Origin: Klebsormidium nitens
Taxonomy: Eukaryota; Streptophyta; Klebsormidiophyceae; Klebsormidiales; Klebsormidiaceae
Length of the DNA: 64,000 bases
Reading direction: 5' to 3'
Assembly (NCBI GenBank): GCA_000708835.1
Contig: DF237236.1
Coordinates: 47,231 to 111,230, forward strand
Shown here: positions 1-12,500 of the stretch, piece by piece
Numbering within the stretch: the stretch's first letter is position 1
Layout: each line of letters begins with the position of its first letter
Notes under the pieces: model-generated
Databases searched by the model: none
Told to the model about the DNA's origin: nothing
The model's input: only the letters and a program-made list of their open reading frames with translations
Translations under genes and position numbers: made by a program

Positions 1-508
1 GGTCGAACTTTCTCTCAAAGTCGGAACTTTCTCTCAACCTCTTTGCGTACCCTGTTTTGCTTGTAATCAATTCTTACTTTCATTAGACCATCTAAAACAC
101 TTTTTTGTTTTAGGGAAGTTCCCAAAATCGAGGCATGCAGAGAATTGTTTTGCTAAAAATTCTCGATTTTCTTTCGATCAGCCCCCTCTTACACTTAAGA
201 ATATACTACATCTAACTCTGAGCTTGACATCAGTCCCCACTTTGGAAGTCTCTCTAAGCCGTCTGCACGGCTCGCTCTATAATTTCCACGTAGCCCCTCA
301 CTTTTACAAACCACCATCAATTGGCGAAGACGTACACCCCAATGACGATTTCGCCCTTGGGCGTCACGTTTTAAACTTTAGCCCTTTTTCTCACCGACCA
401 TTCCCTACGGCCATAACGCCGCTTTTCGAATCTCTTACAACCAATCTGGATTTGAGTGTTCTGTGTCCCCGAACAGTCAAATTCAGCCAATCTCCACCGT
501 CGATTTCT
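1..508. other. 3' flank of the catalase gene, no gene seen
   Basis: This AT-leaning stretch lies downstream of the catalase stop codon. It probably holds the catalase 3' UTR and intergenic DNA. A short direct repeat (gaactttctctcaa) occurs twice within the first 40 bases. No coding frame with family similarity was seen. Confidence 0.5.
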
Positions 509-3500
509 CTACGCCGTCATCGTGTACGGCTCGTCGCTCTTCTTCTTCTCCGGCAGTATCGCCTGGAGCCCCTCCTCCATTTCCGGGTCGATCTTTCCGA
601 ACAGCGCAATCGCGCGCTTCTGGATAAATTCCTGCGCGCCCTGCAGGTGCCCCGCGATATTGGACAGCGTCTGCTCCTGGTCCTCCTTCGACATCGTCTT
701 CCACAGCATCTGCGGCTGGTCCCAGTCGTTCTGCACAGGGACAAAAGTGGATGACGTCAGCATAGGGGCCTACTTCTGATCGTCCTTCGACATCGTCTTC
801 CACAGCATTTGCGGCTGGTTCCAGTAGTTCTGCACAGGGTGTTTTTGCTGACGTCAGCTTTGAGCAGAGCAAAGGGAAAACCCAATATGCGTCAATCCTC
901 GATCATCAATGACATCGTCATCCACAGCGCCTGCCAGTGCGGCTGGTCTTAGTCGTTCTGCGGGGGGACTCGCTGACGTCAGCATGTTGTAAACAAGATA
1001 ATTACGGCCAATTTTGCTGGCAGAAGACACAACCATCGCAAAACAAGGTGGACGTTTGCTGTCACTAGATCGTTGTCGATATGGAAAGATCTATCGAGGG
1101 GGTATACTTGTCCCATTCAAGATCACGCGCGCCGATGTTCCTCATATGGTTCGTGCACAAGGGTTTGTAGATGCATACTATACCGATATTGTCGGTCAAA
1201 CCACCAACCTCCATCTGCTACGATAAGCCTCGTTCGCAGGTAAGATTTCGAAATTAAAGCTTTAATAGCGCTTTCTTTCTCACCTGGTCAACCCACTTCT
1301 TGTTAGGGTACCGACCGGCCAGACCACCTTCCACCGGGAAGGGCTCGGGGTTGGCTTGTGCGGGATCGGGCCTCGGGGCGTTGGGCCAGAGCTCCCGGCT
1401 GTTGGGGTAATAGTTGGGGCCGGAACCGCCGTTATCGCCCACTTGCATGAAACCGTCGCTCTGCAACGGAGATTATTAAGTGTTAAAATTTGAGCAGATT
1501 TGAGGAACAGTTTCCTCTTCTCGGCAAGAGACCTTCATTCTGCTCGTATCAATCTACGCAGTTGGAACCAAGATTGGGTGATACTGGGGCCCGAAAAGTC
1601 GATACCACCTCTTCGCAAGAAGCCGCCGTTCAGCGAAAGGTGGACGGATGTCGTATCAGAAGTAAGTTAATCAGCGAGGTGAGCGGAACCCCTGAAAATG
1701 TCAGATTTCACGCCTCTTGCGCACGTCGCCTTTCTTGTCCAAAAATGGCAGGTCTGTTTTTGTGACCTTCAGACATTTACTTGGTGTATTCGCCGTTTCA
1801 ACCTTCTGGATCCCAAGGCGAAGTCAAAGATTGGTTTCCCTCTTCCTCTCAGGCGCACGTTGATGCTTATCCCAAGTCTGAAACTCAAGTGTTATGTCGT
1901 GACGGGATACTCGCATGATATCCCCACTCAACGAAAGCAAAGGGCTGGCCTGCAAAGTATGGAGTCCAGAAATCATCGTGTGGCATTCACCTGATACGTC
2001 TGCGCCTTCGCGAAGGGGCAACGGTTGATGGGCAGCAGCAGGTAATTTGGACCCAGCCTATGTCGGGCCGTATCGTCGTAACTAAACAGACGCGCCTGGC
2101 AAAGAACAGAAGGAGGGTAATGTCAGGACACATTATGCAGGAACGTATTCGTTTTTGAGACGAGGGACGCGAGTAAGAAATTTTTGATTTTGATGTCCAC
2201 CACCAGCCCTCACTTGCACCCGTTAAGTCGAAGCACACCTCGATCGTCAAACCCAGCGATGTCGAACAGATGAACCCAACGTTCATTGTCATGATTGCCA
2301 AACCCTATCTGCACACTGAGACGGGAAAACCTCAATGTCCGGGGGCAGATGCGGGGAGAACCATGCATATTCTGAAAAGCCAGAAGTGGCAGCCCGCAGA
2401 CCCCCTATTTTTGCATCCAACAAAGCCAAAACTTTTCAACCCTACCTGCAGCATTCGGTCGGGGGACGCCTCAATGCCCGGGGGCATGTGCGCCGGGGAG
2501 TAGGCCGCCTGCTCAATCTCGTTAAAATAGTTGGTCGGGTTACGGTCCAGCGTAAACCGACCCACTTCCCGCAACGGGAACTCCTTGTGCGGCCAGACCT
2601 TGGTCAAGTCGAAGGGATCCCACTTGAAAGTCTCCGCCTGTTCCAGACTCATTACCTGTAGAGAGAAAAGGTTTCATTATGTCCAAAGTGTTTTTGACAG
2701 CTTGAAATTGTGCGCTTGGATTCAAGCTGTTTACGAACAGAGAACGGACTAATTTTTTTTTGAATCAGTCCACGGGAGTTGAGTAGGGAAAAGAATCCCG
2801 GTTGAATCTCCAGGCCCACGACGTGCAATCGTCGGCAATCAGATTATCCAATCGAGAAACAGCGCGATCCTATTTGGAATATAGGAGAAGCGCAAGCGGA
2901 GAGCATTCCGAGGGGTCCAACCAACCCAATTTGAACCCGGTTGTTGAACCTGGCAAAGCCTTCCGAAGTTGATATCCATCTCATTGAACGGCTTTTGCCA
3001 ATGGGCGTCAGCTCTTGTATTGCTATCTTCAAGTCTTGCGTGTGCCCAACTTCCCAGTAGCATCCAACTGGAAGAGGTACCTCATCCAGACTCCTCCTTC
3101 AACTCCGAGGCTGAAGAAACCCTTGGTCAGGTAAGATTCGAACATCTCAAGTATTGCAAGCAGTGTTCTCGAAGAAGAATATCTACGCTTAACAAACGTC
3201 ATTGGCAATCGCTTCCAATAAACTTACCTGGACAAAGAAGGTCCAGGACGGGAAATCGCCAGCCTCGATGGAGTTGTACAAATCCTTCTTAGCGTAGTCG
3301 GGGTCAATTCCGGCCAGCTTGACACCCTCCTCGTGCGTCAGGTTCTTGATGCCCTGTTGGTGAAACGATGGTGTCAAAGACACCGAGAGTCAATCGTGAT
3401 ACCAACCCAAAGGAAAAACTATGATCGAACCATCGTTGGAAGGATTGCATCACGAGATTGACCCGATATCGATCTAGCAGCAAAGTCCGTTTAGCTATTC

Positions 3501-6500
3501 TTGCTAACAAGATTGTTTGCTGTGACAAGTACGTCGAAGGAGCATCTGATTGTAGATCTTTAGTGTAACGGTCGACTGAAGCAACCGCAAAGAAGGCCAG
3601 TATAACTACTCATGAACGAAAGATGGAACGCTTCGATGTGACCCTCATGACCTCAATCGGACTGACGGATGTCAATACAAGTCGCTTACCTGGTCAGTCT
3701 TGAAATGGAACTTGACCCAGTTCGCCTGACCCTCCTTGTTAACCCACTTGAACGTGTGGCTGCCGTACCCGTTCATGTGGCGGTAACCGTCAGGCACACC
3801 GCGGGGGCTGAAGAGAATGAGAACCTGCGGAATTGGCAATCTCGTTTTCATGAGAACATGGAACCGTTGGGCAGATTGTTGGGTATAATATTTAGGATGG
3901 GGTTATTCTGAGGCCCTGCAGAATGGACGAGTTTATACTTATCAGAACACGGAACCTTCGGCGAATTTCTGGCGAATTTCTGATCAGAACATTTAAATAG
4001 AGTTGTAAAAAGGACAAGTCTTTTGAGAAGAGAACCTGCAAAACGACGGACTTGTTTGCAACGAATGAAAAAGTTGGCGACCTAGCATCTCTCCCATAGG
4101 TTTGTTTGAAACGGGGGGTGTGAGCAGTTCAAGGAAATGGGTCTGCACAACGTATCCGATTCACATGTGAGAAAAGAGGCGATTCCATGATTGAGCACGG
4201 AACATGTAAATCCAAGAATGAGGTGATGGCAATGTCACGACAGAAAGCTTGGCCGCAGATGCACTCTTACCATGGTACTCGTTTGGTGCCGCTCAACTAA
4301 ACCCTTATCAAATTCATCAAAGCTTGGACAACGACGTCTTAGCTTTGACACAGCACAAAAAATCTCACCAGAGACCCAAAGCAGTGCTACCCACCTGGTG
4401 GAAGGACTCCGGTGTGAGCGTGAGAAAGTCCCAGAAGACGTCCGGGTCCTTGACGTGCTTGGACGGGTGGCGCTTCTGTGTGTGGATGAAGTCGGGAAAC
4501 TTGATGGGGTCGCGCATGAAGAAGATGGGCGTGTTGTTGCCCACCTGGAGAGAGACACGTATAAGAGTCTGAGAGGACACTATAGACCCTAGGATTGAAG
4601 ACATGCCGGATAAACGAAGCGAATTACGTAGGTCTACCGTGCCACGATAGGATGGGAAGAACAAACTGTGGTATTTGTGGTTAGAGGAAAAGATGATACG
4701 GTCGAGCATGAAGAAGATGGGCATTTGTTGCCGACCTGGAGAGGGCATTCTCAGGCCACGTGTCAAAAGCTGTTTGGATAGATTCTATGAGAACAACTCT
4801 ATGAGTTCATGTGGGGGAAAAGATGGGCGGGTTGTTGCCCCAAAGATGGGCGGGTTGTTGCCCCACCTAAGATGACGAGTCACAGATACGCATCCAAATC
4901 TGATTGCGTAGCTCTTAAAAACCGTGTTCAGGCACCAATCACAAAGCTCTCTGGAAAGAAATATCTGACACTTCTTTGTGTTGCTTATAAACACGACGTC
5001 AGGTGCTGATAGCAATATCTTGTAATTTGAAAAATGCATTAGAACCATTTTAACGCTGTTGGGCTACTAACGAGGACTTGGTACACGGGATTCTGACGAC
5101 AGCAACATGGATACTGCTGACCATTCAGGTTCAAAAAGCCTTTGGGCTACACAACACTGAGTCGAACCCGCAGTATTTTCCACCAAAGGCAACGGCCTAG
5201 AGCCACTGTCACACGCGCTCACAACCGCAAGCGGAATTTCGAAGGTTTAAAAGTCACCATATCCCAGATGCCCTCCTCAGTGTAGAACTTGACGGAGAAA
5301 CCACGTGGGTCACGCACAGTGTCCGCAGACCCGGACTCCAGCCCAACTGTGGAGAAGCGCGACAGCACGGGGATCCGCTTGCCGACCTCGCTTAAGAAAG
5401 CGGCCTTGCACAGGTCACTTACGTCCTGGAAAGAGAGGGGAAAGGTGGTCAATGATCGAATTTGCCCCTTGCCTAATCAGTTTCTGTCTGTGTCGCAGAA
5501 TATGTCCCGCTTCTCAAATTGTCTTTGGACACGGATGAGTGACGACTGATTGAGCGTTGTTGTCGACAACTGGCTTTACCAACTATTTTCTTTTGCACGT
5601 CCATGTATCCATGTCATTGAGAGCTTGTCCGAGGACAACAAACTAGATAGCCACCTCTTATGGCTCTCACTTTCATGTGTTCTTTAATGTGCTCTGTATG
5701 AACTTTCTTCAAGGTCCAAGTCTCTTATTCACAGTGGACAAATTGCTTTTATTTTTCTCAGCCAAGAGCTTGTTGATCACAAAGTCCAAGGAAAGCAGAT
5801 CAAGGACCTAGATCCACAGCTTGGAAGAACAGTACAAGCAACGATAACCGGATACAGGCAATCGCAAAACACCTAGCGTTAGGTCTCCTCGACGAAAAGC
5901 TGAGATACTCCAAAGAGAAAGGGAATCATTGAAGTAGAGACGGATGAAAGCAATACCAGAAAAGTCAAGCGCACCTGTGTGACTTCGAAGTAACCGTGGG
6001 CGCCAGATCCGTTTGCGTGGACAACGCGCTCCGGGATGCGCTCCCTATCGAAATGCGCAAGCTTGTCCAGCAAATGGAAGTCCTCCAGCAGTAGCTGACC
6101 GCGGCCCCCGATCGACACACTGCAACCAGCGAGAGAAGCAGCAATCAGTGTCTGATGACGTGCAGAACTGTTTTCTTCCATTACAACTCTTTTTCACGGA
6201 TAGCTGACTACGCCCCAGACTGCTACACTGCAAGCACTGCGAGGAGCCAACAATGAGCCAAACTGCAAAAGCGGGGGGGAGGGGGGTGTGGAAGGGAGCT
6301 GGCGACAAGCTGGGAGATCTTTCTGGCCTGAGAGGATCTGCGATGAGCTGCTCGTGATGATTCAACCGAACCTGGTTGACCATTGTGTGCTCTTTGTTCT
6401 TCTACAATCTCTGCACACCATTAAGTACAGGGTAACCTAGATTTATAAGTCAACTCTGTCCCAACTCAATCAGAACCTTAGCCAGCTCCTTCCTCGAGAC

Positions 6501-6958
6501 CTTGACTCAAAGAATGCATCAGAGTGGTCTGCCGTGGTCTATGTGACTGTGGTCAAGCTCCCTTGTTGTAAATGTGCGAGCTCCATTCGCTGGCCTTTGA
6601 CGACGATCCAAAAGCTGAGAACCCCGGCCCGTGCGGATGCCAATCTTGTTAGCACAACTCCTTTCCCTGAGAACCTTACCATCCTCATCAGCTCCCCACT
6701 CATGGGCGCATACATATAATACTGTCTAGCATCCACAATCCAGGCTTCATTGACCATCTTCTCAAGAATGACAACATCAGCGCACCTGTTGTTGTCATCA
6801 GACACGGGGTGTCCCCCTCCAGTGGTGAGCAGAGGAGTCTTCCCATCGCTGCCCACTCTCGGATTGTCCGCCGAAGCGGCCCCGTCCGACATTCCCTTCA
6901 CGTGGGCGCCATTTGGCGCCGCGCCATTGGCCGATCCGTTCGACGAGCCCACAGCCAT
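509..6958 (-). CDS. Catalase, clade-3 (small-subunit, NADPH-type) heme catalase, 10 exons
   Basis: Breaks down H2O2 to water and oxygen. Exons in order: 6786-6958, 5975-6119, 5258-5425, 4395-4544, 3690-3824, 3228-3353, 2446-2655, 1991-2095, 1284-1460, 509-730. All introns are GT-AG and all phases agree, giving 536 aa. The start is the ATG at 6958 in a good context (CCAGAATGGCT). Visible residues are the distal His92 in [17 protein letters not shown], Asn in VGNNTPIFF (about 165-166), and the proximal heme-ligand Tyr375 in [12 protein letters not shown]. The wording ([54 protein letters not shown]) matches clade-3 catalases of animals, fungi and bacteria and not the plant clade-1 enzymes. The C-terminus (PYTMTA) is not a canonical PTS1, so compartment is unclear. 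Introns 1, 3 and 9 carry decayed copies of the next exon's 5' edge. Confidence 0.97.
731..985. repeat. Decayed tandem copies of the catalase exon-10 acceptor edge
   Basis: The first about 58 bases of the last catalase exon with its 3' splice site (plus-strand 675-740) recur at about 782-840 and 905-967 in the intron just upstream in transcription. The nearer copy still reads [16 protein letters not shown] after a CAG acceptor, then reaches a stop. The farther copy is more eroded and has an internal stop. Each unit is followed by the palindrome TGACGTCA (752-759, 849-856, 974-981), so the duplicated unit is about 100-125 bp of exon edge plus intron. Confidence 0.85.
4686..4868. repeat. Decayed copies of the catalase exon-4 acceptor edge
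   Basis: The exon-4 edge on the plus strand (4507-4550; catgaagaagatgggcg, then ttgttgcccacctg) is copied at about 4686-4746 and twice at 4822-4868. The last two are near-identical 23-bp tandem units. They lie in intron 3, upstream of the true acceptor at 4545. The 4686 copy keeps a plausible acceptor on the minus strand. Confidence 0.8.
6202..6257. repeat. Decayed copy of the catalase exon-2 acceptor edge
   Basis: Plus-strand 6202-6257 (tagctgactacgcccc, then ctacactgcaagcactgcgag) aligns with the exon-2 start and its acceptor at 6091-6150 (tagctgaccgcggccccc, then acacactgcaaccagcgag). It lies about 80 bp inside intron 1. It is more diverged than the other copies but keeps the order of blocks. 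Confidence 0.6.
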
Positions 6959-9505
6959 TCTGGACACTGTCTCAGTGACCTTTCCTATGACCCGCTCCAG
7001 GATTGAAATCTGCTCGCAAGCTGTGTCTTAAGAGTTTAGAAACAAAATGCGAGTCTCCAAAGCTGGTGAACAGCTTCTTCTTCGATAGAAGGTCTCCGAA
7101 TGCAACAATGCTGCTGTGATTGAGCGGTCTCAGAGCAATGCCGAGCAAGGAACGTGCTTCAATCAATGCTCAAAGGGGCGATATGAAGTGGCGATCGAAT
7201 TGCACAGCAGCCTCAAAAGCGAAGGTGCAAAGGGGCTACCCTGTGACGAGCACGGCCCTGATCGACGTCACCTTGACAGCTCCTAGCTGATCAGTAATCA
7301 CCTCTCCCCAGTCATTCCTGCCTATGATTGTGAGCTGTCTTGCACGTTTCAGTGAACTGAGGGGCGAAGCATCCAGAATCCAGTGGCGCCACAGTTCAAG
7401 CAAGGCGGCGCGCTGCATGGCAGCCACATCGCCTCTTTCGGTCCTTCGCGTCTGACAATCCGATTGTGACCGCTCACAAAGTTGCCAGCTGGAAAAGACA
7501 AGCCGACACTTGGCAACCTGAGCGTCACGGAGCTGGCCGGTGGTGTGCAACTTGCCCGTGACCCGTGCATCCGACCACCGTCGATAAGGCGAGGTGGCTG
7601 GAATGGTCACTATACGCCGTACGATCAGACTATCGACAGTTGTGGACAGCCGCGACACATCATCATGACCACAGGTTCCGTTGATGGAATATCCTGAACG
7701 TACAACGGCCGAGCAAAATGGAGTCACCGACTCACCTGAGAGGGTTTGGCTAACCTGGCAGCAGTCTAAAATCTCACCCCCAGCCGATCTGTCAAACTCC
7801 TCCATCCACCCAGCTGCATATTCCAATCTCTGGCCGTCCCATTGCCCAATTTGACTGCCACGAATTCAAATCCCAGTTGAAGTTTCAGGATCGCATCTAT
7901 TTGCTTCAAGAGTCGCCGAACATGTTGCTTGCAATCCGCAATTCCTAATGAATCAGCTACCCGCCTATATATTGATTAGCACCGGCCCCGATTTGCAGAG
8001 CCGGGCTATTCCCGAAAAGCGTCTGATTGGACTCTATTGCTAGTTCGACTAGGTAGTTGCAGGCTCGACGTCCTAAGAATTGCCGAATAAATGCCGAGGC
8101 CGTAATTATAGCCACATGATCAGCAGCTTCAACCAAGAGCTGATGTTTGGCCGCTGATTGAAATAGACTCAGGTCTCAAGCAGACATTCAAATTTGGCAA
8201 GCGAAGACTTTCTTGCATAGACAAATCAGATTTCGAGTACATTCACAAAGTCAAATGCCTGGAAGTGGTTGACGGCAAGAACGAGCAGCCACCGCAGTAT
8301 CTGTACATCACGTCACATCCATATTCTCGCAGAAAGAACAGTGATCGATGCTGTTTATTTATCCTCATCTGGATCCGATGCATTTCACCGCAAAATCCTG
8401 CAAGTACGACACGCGTAAGGCATCCCAACGATACATTGAATTCAGACGCAGCTACCTATACGTCCTGGTACCGTCCGTCACTTTGAGCGTGGCCTTAACA
8501 CGCTTCATGACTTACGAATTTACGCCAGCTCGCCGGCTGCATTTCAGAACATTCGTAATAGCCTTATCTTCTACCGGATGCAGTGACTTTGTTTGGTGGC
8601 CTGTGGAAATTTTTGCTGCTCACAATGATTACCAGCATATAGCGTCTGTATCCCTGTCGCTCATACGCCAATGTGAAGGCTCGACGGCAAAGGATCAAAC
8701 ATCTTGCCTGCATTTTGAAAGGTTTTATCCGTTCATACATGGATATTTCGACTTTTAAGTTGGTAAGCAGCGTGTGTTCCTCGTCAAGGCTAGAATAAAC
8801 CGGTTGGGCGTTGTCAGGACAACTGTGGTTCGATGGTCGCGATTGCGAAAAAGAAGCTTAGGTTACACGGTACAGGTGAAGGATGTCCCAAAGAGTCCAT
8901 TCAACTCTCCTCCGGAAGCACTTCGCTATAAGGCAGCATAATCAGCAAAATCAGCTGTAACACATGGACCGACCCGTCGTCACGCCTTTAGGCGTGGCAG
9001 CTCGGCGAAAGTGAACATCGCTCACTGCAGAATTCAAGTTAGCGGATCGACAGACTAGATTTTTGAACAGAGTACTCCGATACTTATTGCTAACGCATGC
9101 GCAATGCCCTTGAAGGGTACTTCGTCGTTGGGAGGTGTATCCATTGCACCGCGATGAAATGGAGAGCAACTCGAAAGCCGTTCTGAACAGGCGTTTGACT
9201 CGTCTGGCCACGTTCAACACATTTCGCCGATGCCTTTGGACACGTGTCACAGACATACCGCGCAAGCGAGGTCCTGGACGTTAGCAAGATTGATAAGGTG
9301 ACGTGGCAAACTCACCCTTAGCAGAGGCTATCAGGAGAAAGGAGTGCTCTTGAAGAACGGTCAGAACCTTTCACCTTTTATTACCTTTGCGAAACTCCTT
9401 GCCCAGACATAGCTGTGTACAAGACCCGTTCTCAGCGCCCTTAGTCTCAACACGACTGTTGTATTTGAACTCTGAATACGGTTTCAACACTGGAATAATC
9501 TCTTG
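6959..9505. other. Intergenic region between catalase and the DHHC gene
   Basis: Holds the catalase 5' region and the DHHC 3' flank. A 196-codon minus-strand open frame (7236-7826) and a 136-codon plus-strand frame (8348-8758) are present. Neither resembles a known family, and neither shows the splice context or GC-rich coding texture of the neighbouring genes. I do not call them genes. Confidence 0.4.
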
Positions 9506-12500
9506 TCAAGGATCCCTTTTGGCATCTTTTGGGCTCCCCTGCTGACGCACCTCCTGTTCTAGGTTGACCCGCCCCTCCCTCAGGGGTGGCGAAGCTGCCC
9601 TGACTTCACCCCCCCTTTCCGTCGAACTCCGCCTCGGATCCACGTTCTCTCGAGACGACCGCCGATGATGCCCCGGTTGTCCGCCCAGCAGGACGTGCCC
9701 GCTCGGAGTGCGCTCCGATGACGTCATGCTCGCGTCATACGACGACCGGTAGGGATCCCCCCGGGGGAGCGTCCGCGGAGTGTGCAAGGAGCGGCTCGAG
9801 GGCGGCCGGCTATTGGCCGGGGTCGAGCTTTTCGAGCCGGGCGCATTTACAGGGGTGTGAACAGGCCCCCGAGGGGACGCTTCCCTCAATTCCGCCCGCT
9901 TTCCGCTCGGTTCCGAGGCGGAAAGCGGGTGGTCCCGCCGCGCGGACGAGACCCTGGGACGATCGGACTCTCGGCTAGGCGACCGGGAGAGGTCCTCCCG
10001 CAAGTCGCGGGAACTTCTAGGGGTTCGCTCGGGCGCCCGGCCCTGGCGGGCCCCGCTAAAGGTTACGGGCGAAAGGGAGTCGGCGACCTCTACCGAGGCC
10101 GTCATTGAGCGGCCGGTTAGCGGCCGGTCGTTCTTGTCGATCTGGGACTGTGCTCTGCTTCTGACTCCGGAGACGAACGTAGGAGAATCTGCTGACGCGG
10201 TCGGGACGTCAGCTGACGGTGTCGAGTAAGGGGCGCGGTTATTTGGTGAAGCAGCTGGGTCAAACTGACCCGAAGTGGAAGTTGGTGACGTTTCTAGACT
10301 GGACGGTTCCTGTGACGGATTTTCGTGACCCAGTTGGCGGTCACCGGTAACTAGGATTGGTTCTGGGGCCTTGCTGAGGGCCGCGTCATCTTCTCGTCCC
10401 TGGTTCTGTGCTGCCTTGTGGGCGGCTTCCGGCGGAACGGGGCCCGTTGTTTCCGCAGCGGCAGCAGCGGGGGCGGAACCCGGGAACCTGCACCGGAGTT
10501 TAATCGTCAGCGACTTCTTCGCAGATTCAATTCTTAGATGTGAGTGTACATTGATAGGAAATCGCGGGTGGCAGATCACCGTAAGAATTCATGCTTGGAA
10601 GATCAAGGCACTCACAGTAAACGTACGATACCTGAGTACCTGCGACCTCTGACTTCATCCACATTCTCTTTATCTCACGAAGATCCAATGGTTCCTTTCT
10701 TAAACCCTTGATTTGAAGTCACAAGGGAAAGTGACAACATAAGAGCGCACCGCCTTGGCAGCCGCAAGCGCGGTAAGAAGAAGAACGACGGAGAATCTTG
10801 TTTCGACACCTTCACAGAGCACCCCGCACTTCTTCCGAGTCCCGAGATTGATCCAGATCGCATTGAAGTACGTAGCCAATGAAAAGGAGACACGTGGCGT
10901 TCACCTCGGCAGCGGCCGCAGGATCGACGACTTGTCCTTGATATCCTTCGTGATCTTTGCCGCTTCCTCGGGCGTCAGCTGCGCGAGTTTCCAAGCGCTG
11001 ATCCGAACCGTCCGTTTGGCCTTTTCCGCCTTCAGCTTCTTCAACTTCAAATCGGAACCGTCCGATAGTGGAGACGGTTGAGCCTCGAGAGACGGCAACA
11101 CCCGCCCGTTGCCCTGTATCCGGACGAAAATGACATTTTTAGTTCTAAAGCCGCGCTGGAATTATAAAGGATTGTCCGGGATCTGCAATTGTTGCCCAAG
11201 GCTTTCGCAAAAGAGCTCGCTTGAAACGGTAAGAACCGATTTCTTTTCTGGTTGAGATGGGAGATTTGCAAAGGCGACCCGTCCGGTGAGGGACGGGAAT
11301 AGGCACCCATTGCCCTGTTCAGGAAGTGCTAACGTAGTCGTACTTTCTTTGCACAACCTTTCACCGTGTACCAAATGCTCCAGACTTCGGCTCATTCGAC
11401 CAAGTCGCATTTCTCTAGCGCAGCGCATAGGTCTGGAAGGCTCTAAAACGGCTTCTCAAGCATTTCTAAGATGGGACCGCGCGGGAAGAGGCAGAGAGAC
11501 TCACGACGTCCCGCGCAATCGCCGCAACGTCCGGGCAGCACCCCGCGCAAAACGCGCCGCCCTTTTCGTCGGCCTGCGCGAGCTGGCGCCGCTCCTCGCG
11601 CTCCTGCGCGGCCGCCTCCTCGCGCGCTTTGACGTCGCGCATTACGAGGACGTAATCGTACGTCGTCAGCTGCTTCCGCCAGAGCAACACGTGGAAGAAG
11701 AAGAGCTCGCCAAGTGGCAGCGAAGCCGCGGCCGCGAGCGCGCAGAAGAATATCTGCAGGTAGAGGATGGCAATTTTTTGAGGTCGAAGCTTGAGGGGCG
11801 ATGAGACTTGCGAGGCAAGCTGTTTCAAGAACAAACAGATTGATTGTTCAACGCGCAATCTACTTTCTGTGGTCACCTCATTCATATATCGACAATGCAA
11901 ATTGCGGTTGCACAATGTCTTCCGACGCTTTAGAAGTGCTTGGTCTCCCTTCGTCCAAACAGGACAAGAAAAGACACTCAAGAATCAGAAACTTTATAAT
12001 GTATTCAAGGCAGAAGAGCGTCACTCGGCTGCCCACACGCAAAGACTTCAACTGTCTAATCTGTACTTTAGCTACTGTATCTTGGATTGCAGCCCTTCCT
12101 GGACATGCTAACCAAATCGTATTACATTTGGTAACGTATTTAATTGCGAGTCCTTTGTACTTCCCTTCTTCTCATCTCCTTCTATTTCATTCCTCCGCCC
12201 TTCCTAGTCTCTTTCTCCCTACTCTTCGAAGCGAATGCAGACTCTCAATTTTGTCTCGAGAGCTGTGGCTGCAAGACTTAAACACTTATTTCCAATTTGA
12301 TTCTCACCAGCGCCGTTTCTAAACCCGCTCGGTTAACGCTCGCGCCGTAAACCTCGTGAAGACGCGTGGCGTGCGCCCATTCGCCCTGGAAGCATCGGAC
12401 GGCTGTGGCGGCTCCCAGGGCGATTTGCAACAGTAGCAGCGCGAGCGTGCACGTTAGGAGGACGAAGAAGGGGCGGTAGTTGACCTTTCCAACACAGTTG

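Noticed and set aside
224-779. Two plus-strand frames opposite the last catalase exon
   Set aside because: They are antisense shadows of the catalase coding sequence, which has clear family similarity.
782-840. Alternative last catalase exon starting at the decoy acceptor
   Set aside because: It reaches an in-frame stop soon after the copied segment, so it cannot encode a normal C-terminus; treated as a relic.
7236-7826. 196-codon minus-strand open frame upstream of catalase
   Set aside because: No similarity to a family, no splice or coding texture, and it overlaps other long chance frames on both strands.
8348-8758. 136-codon plus-strand frame
   Set aside because: Unrecognised and compositionally like intergenic DNA; likely chance.
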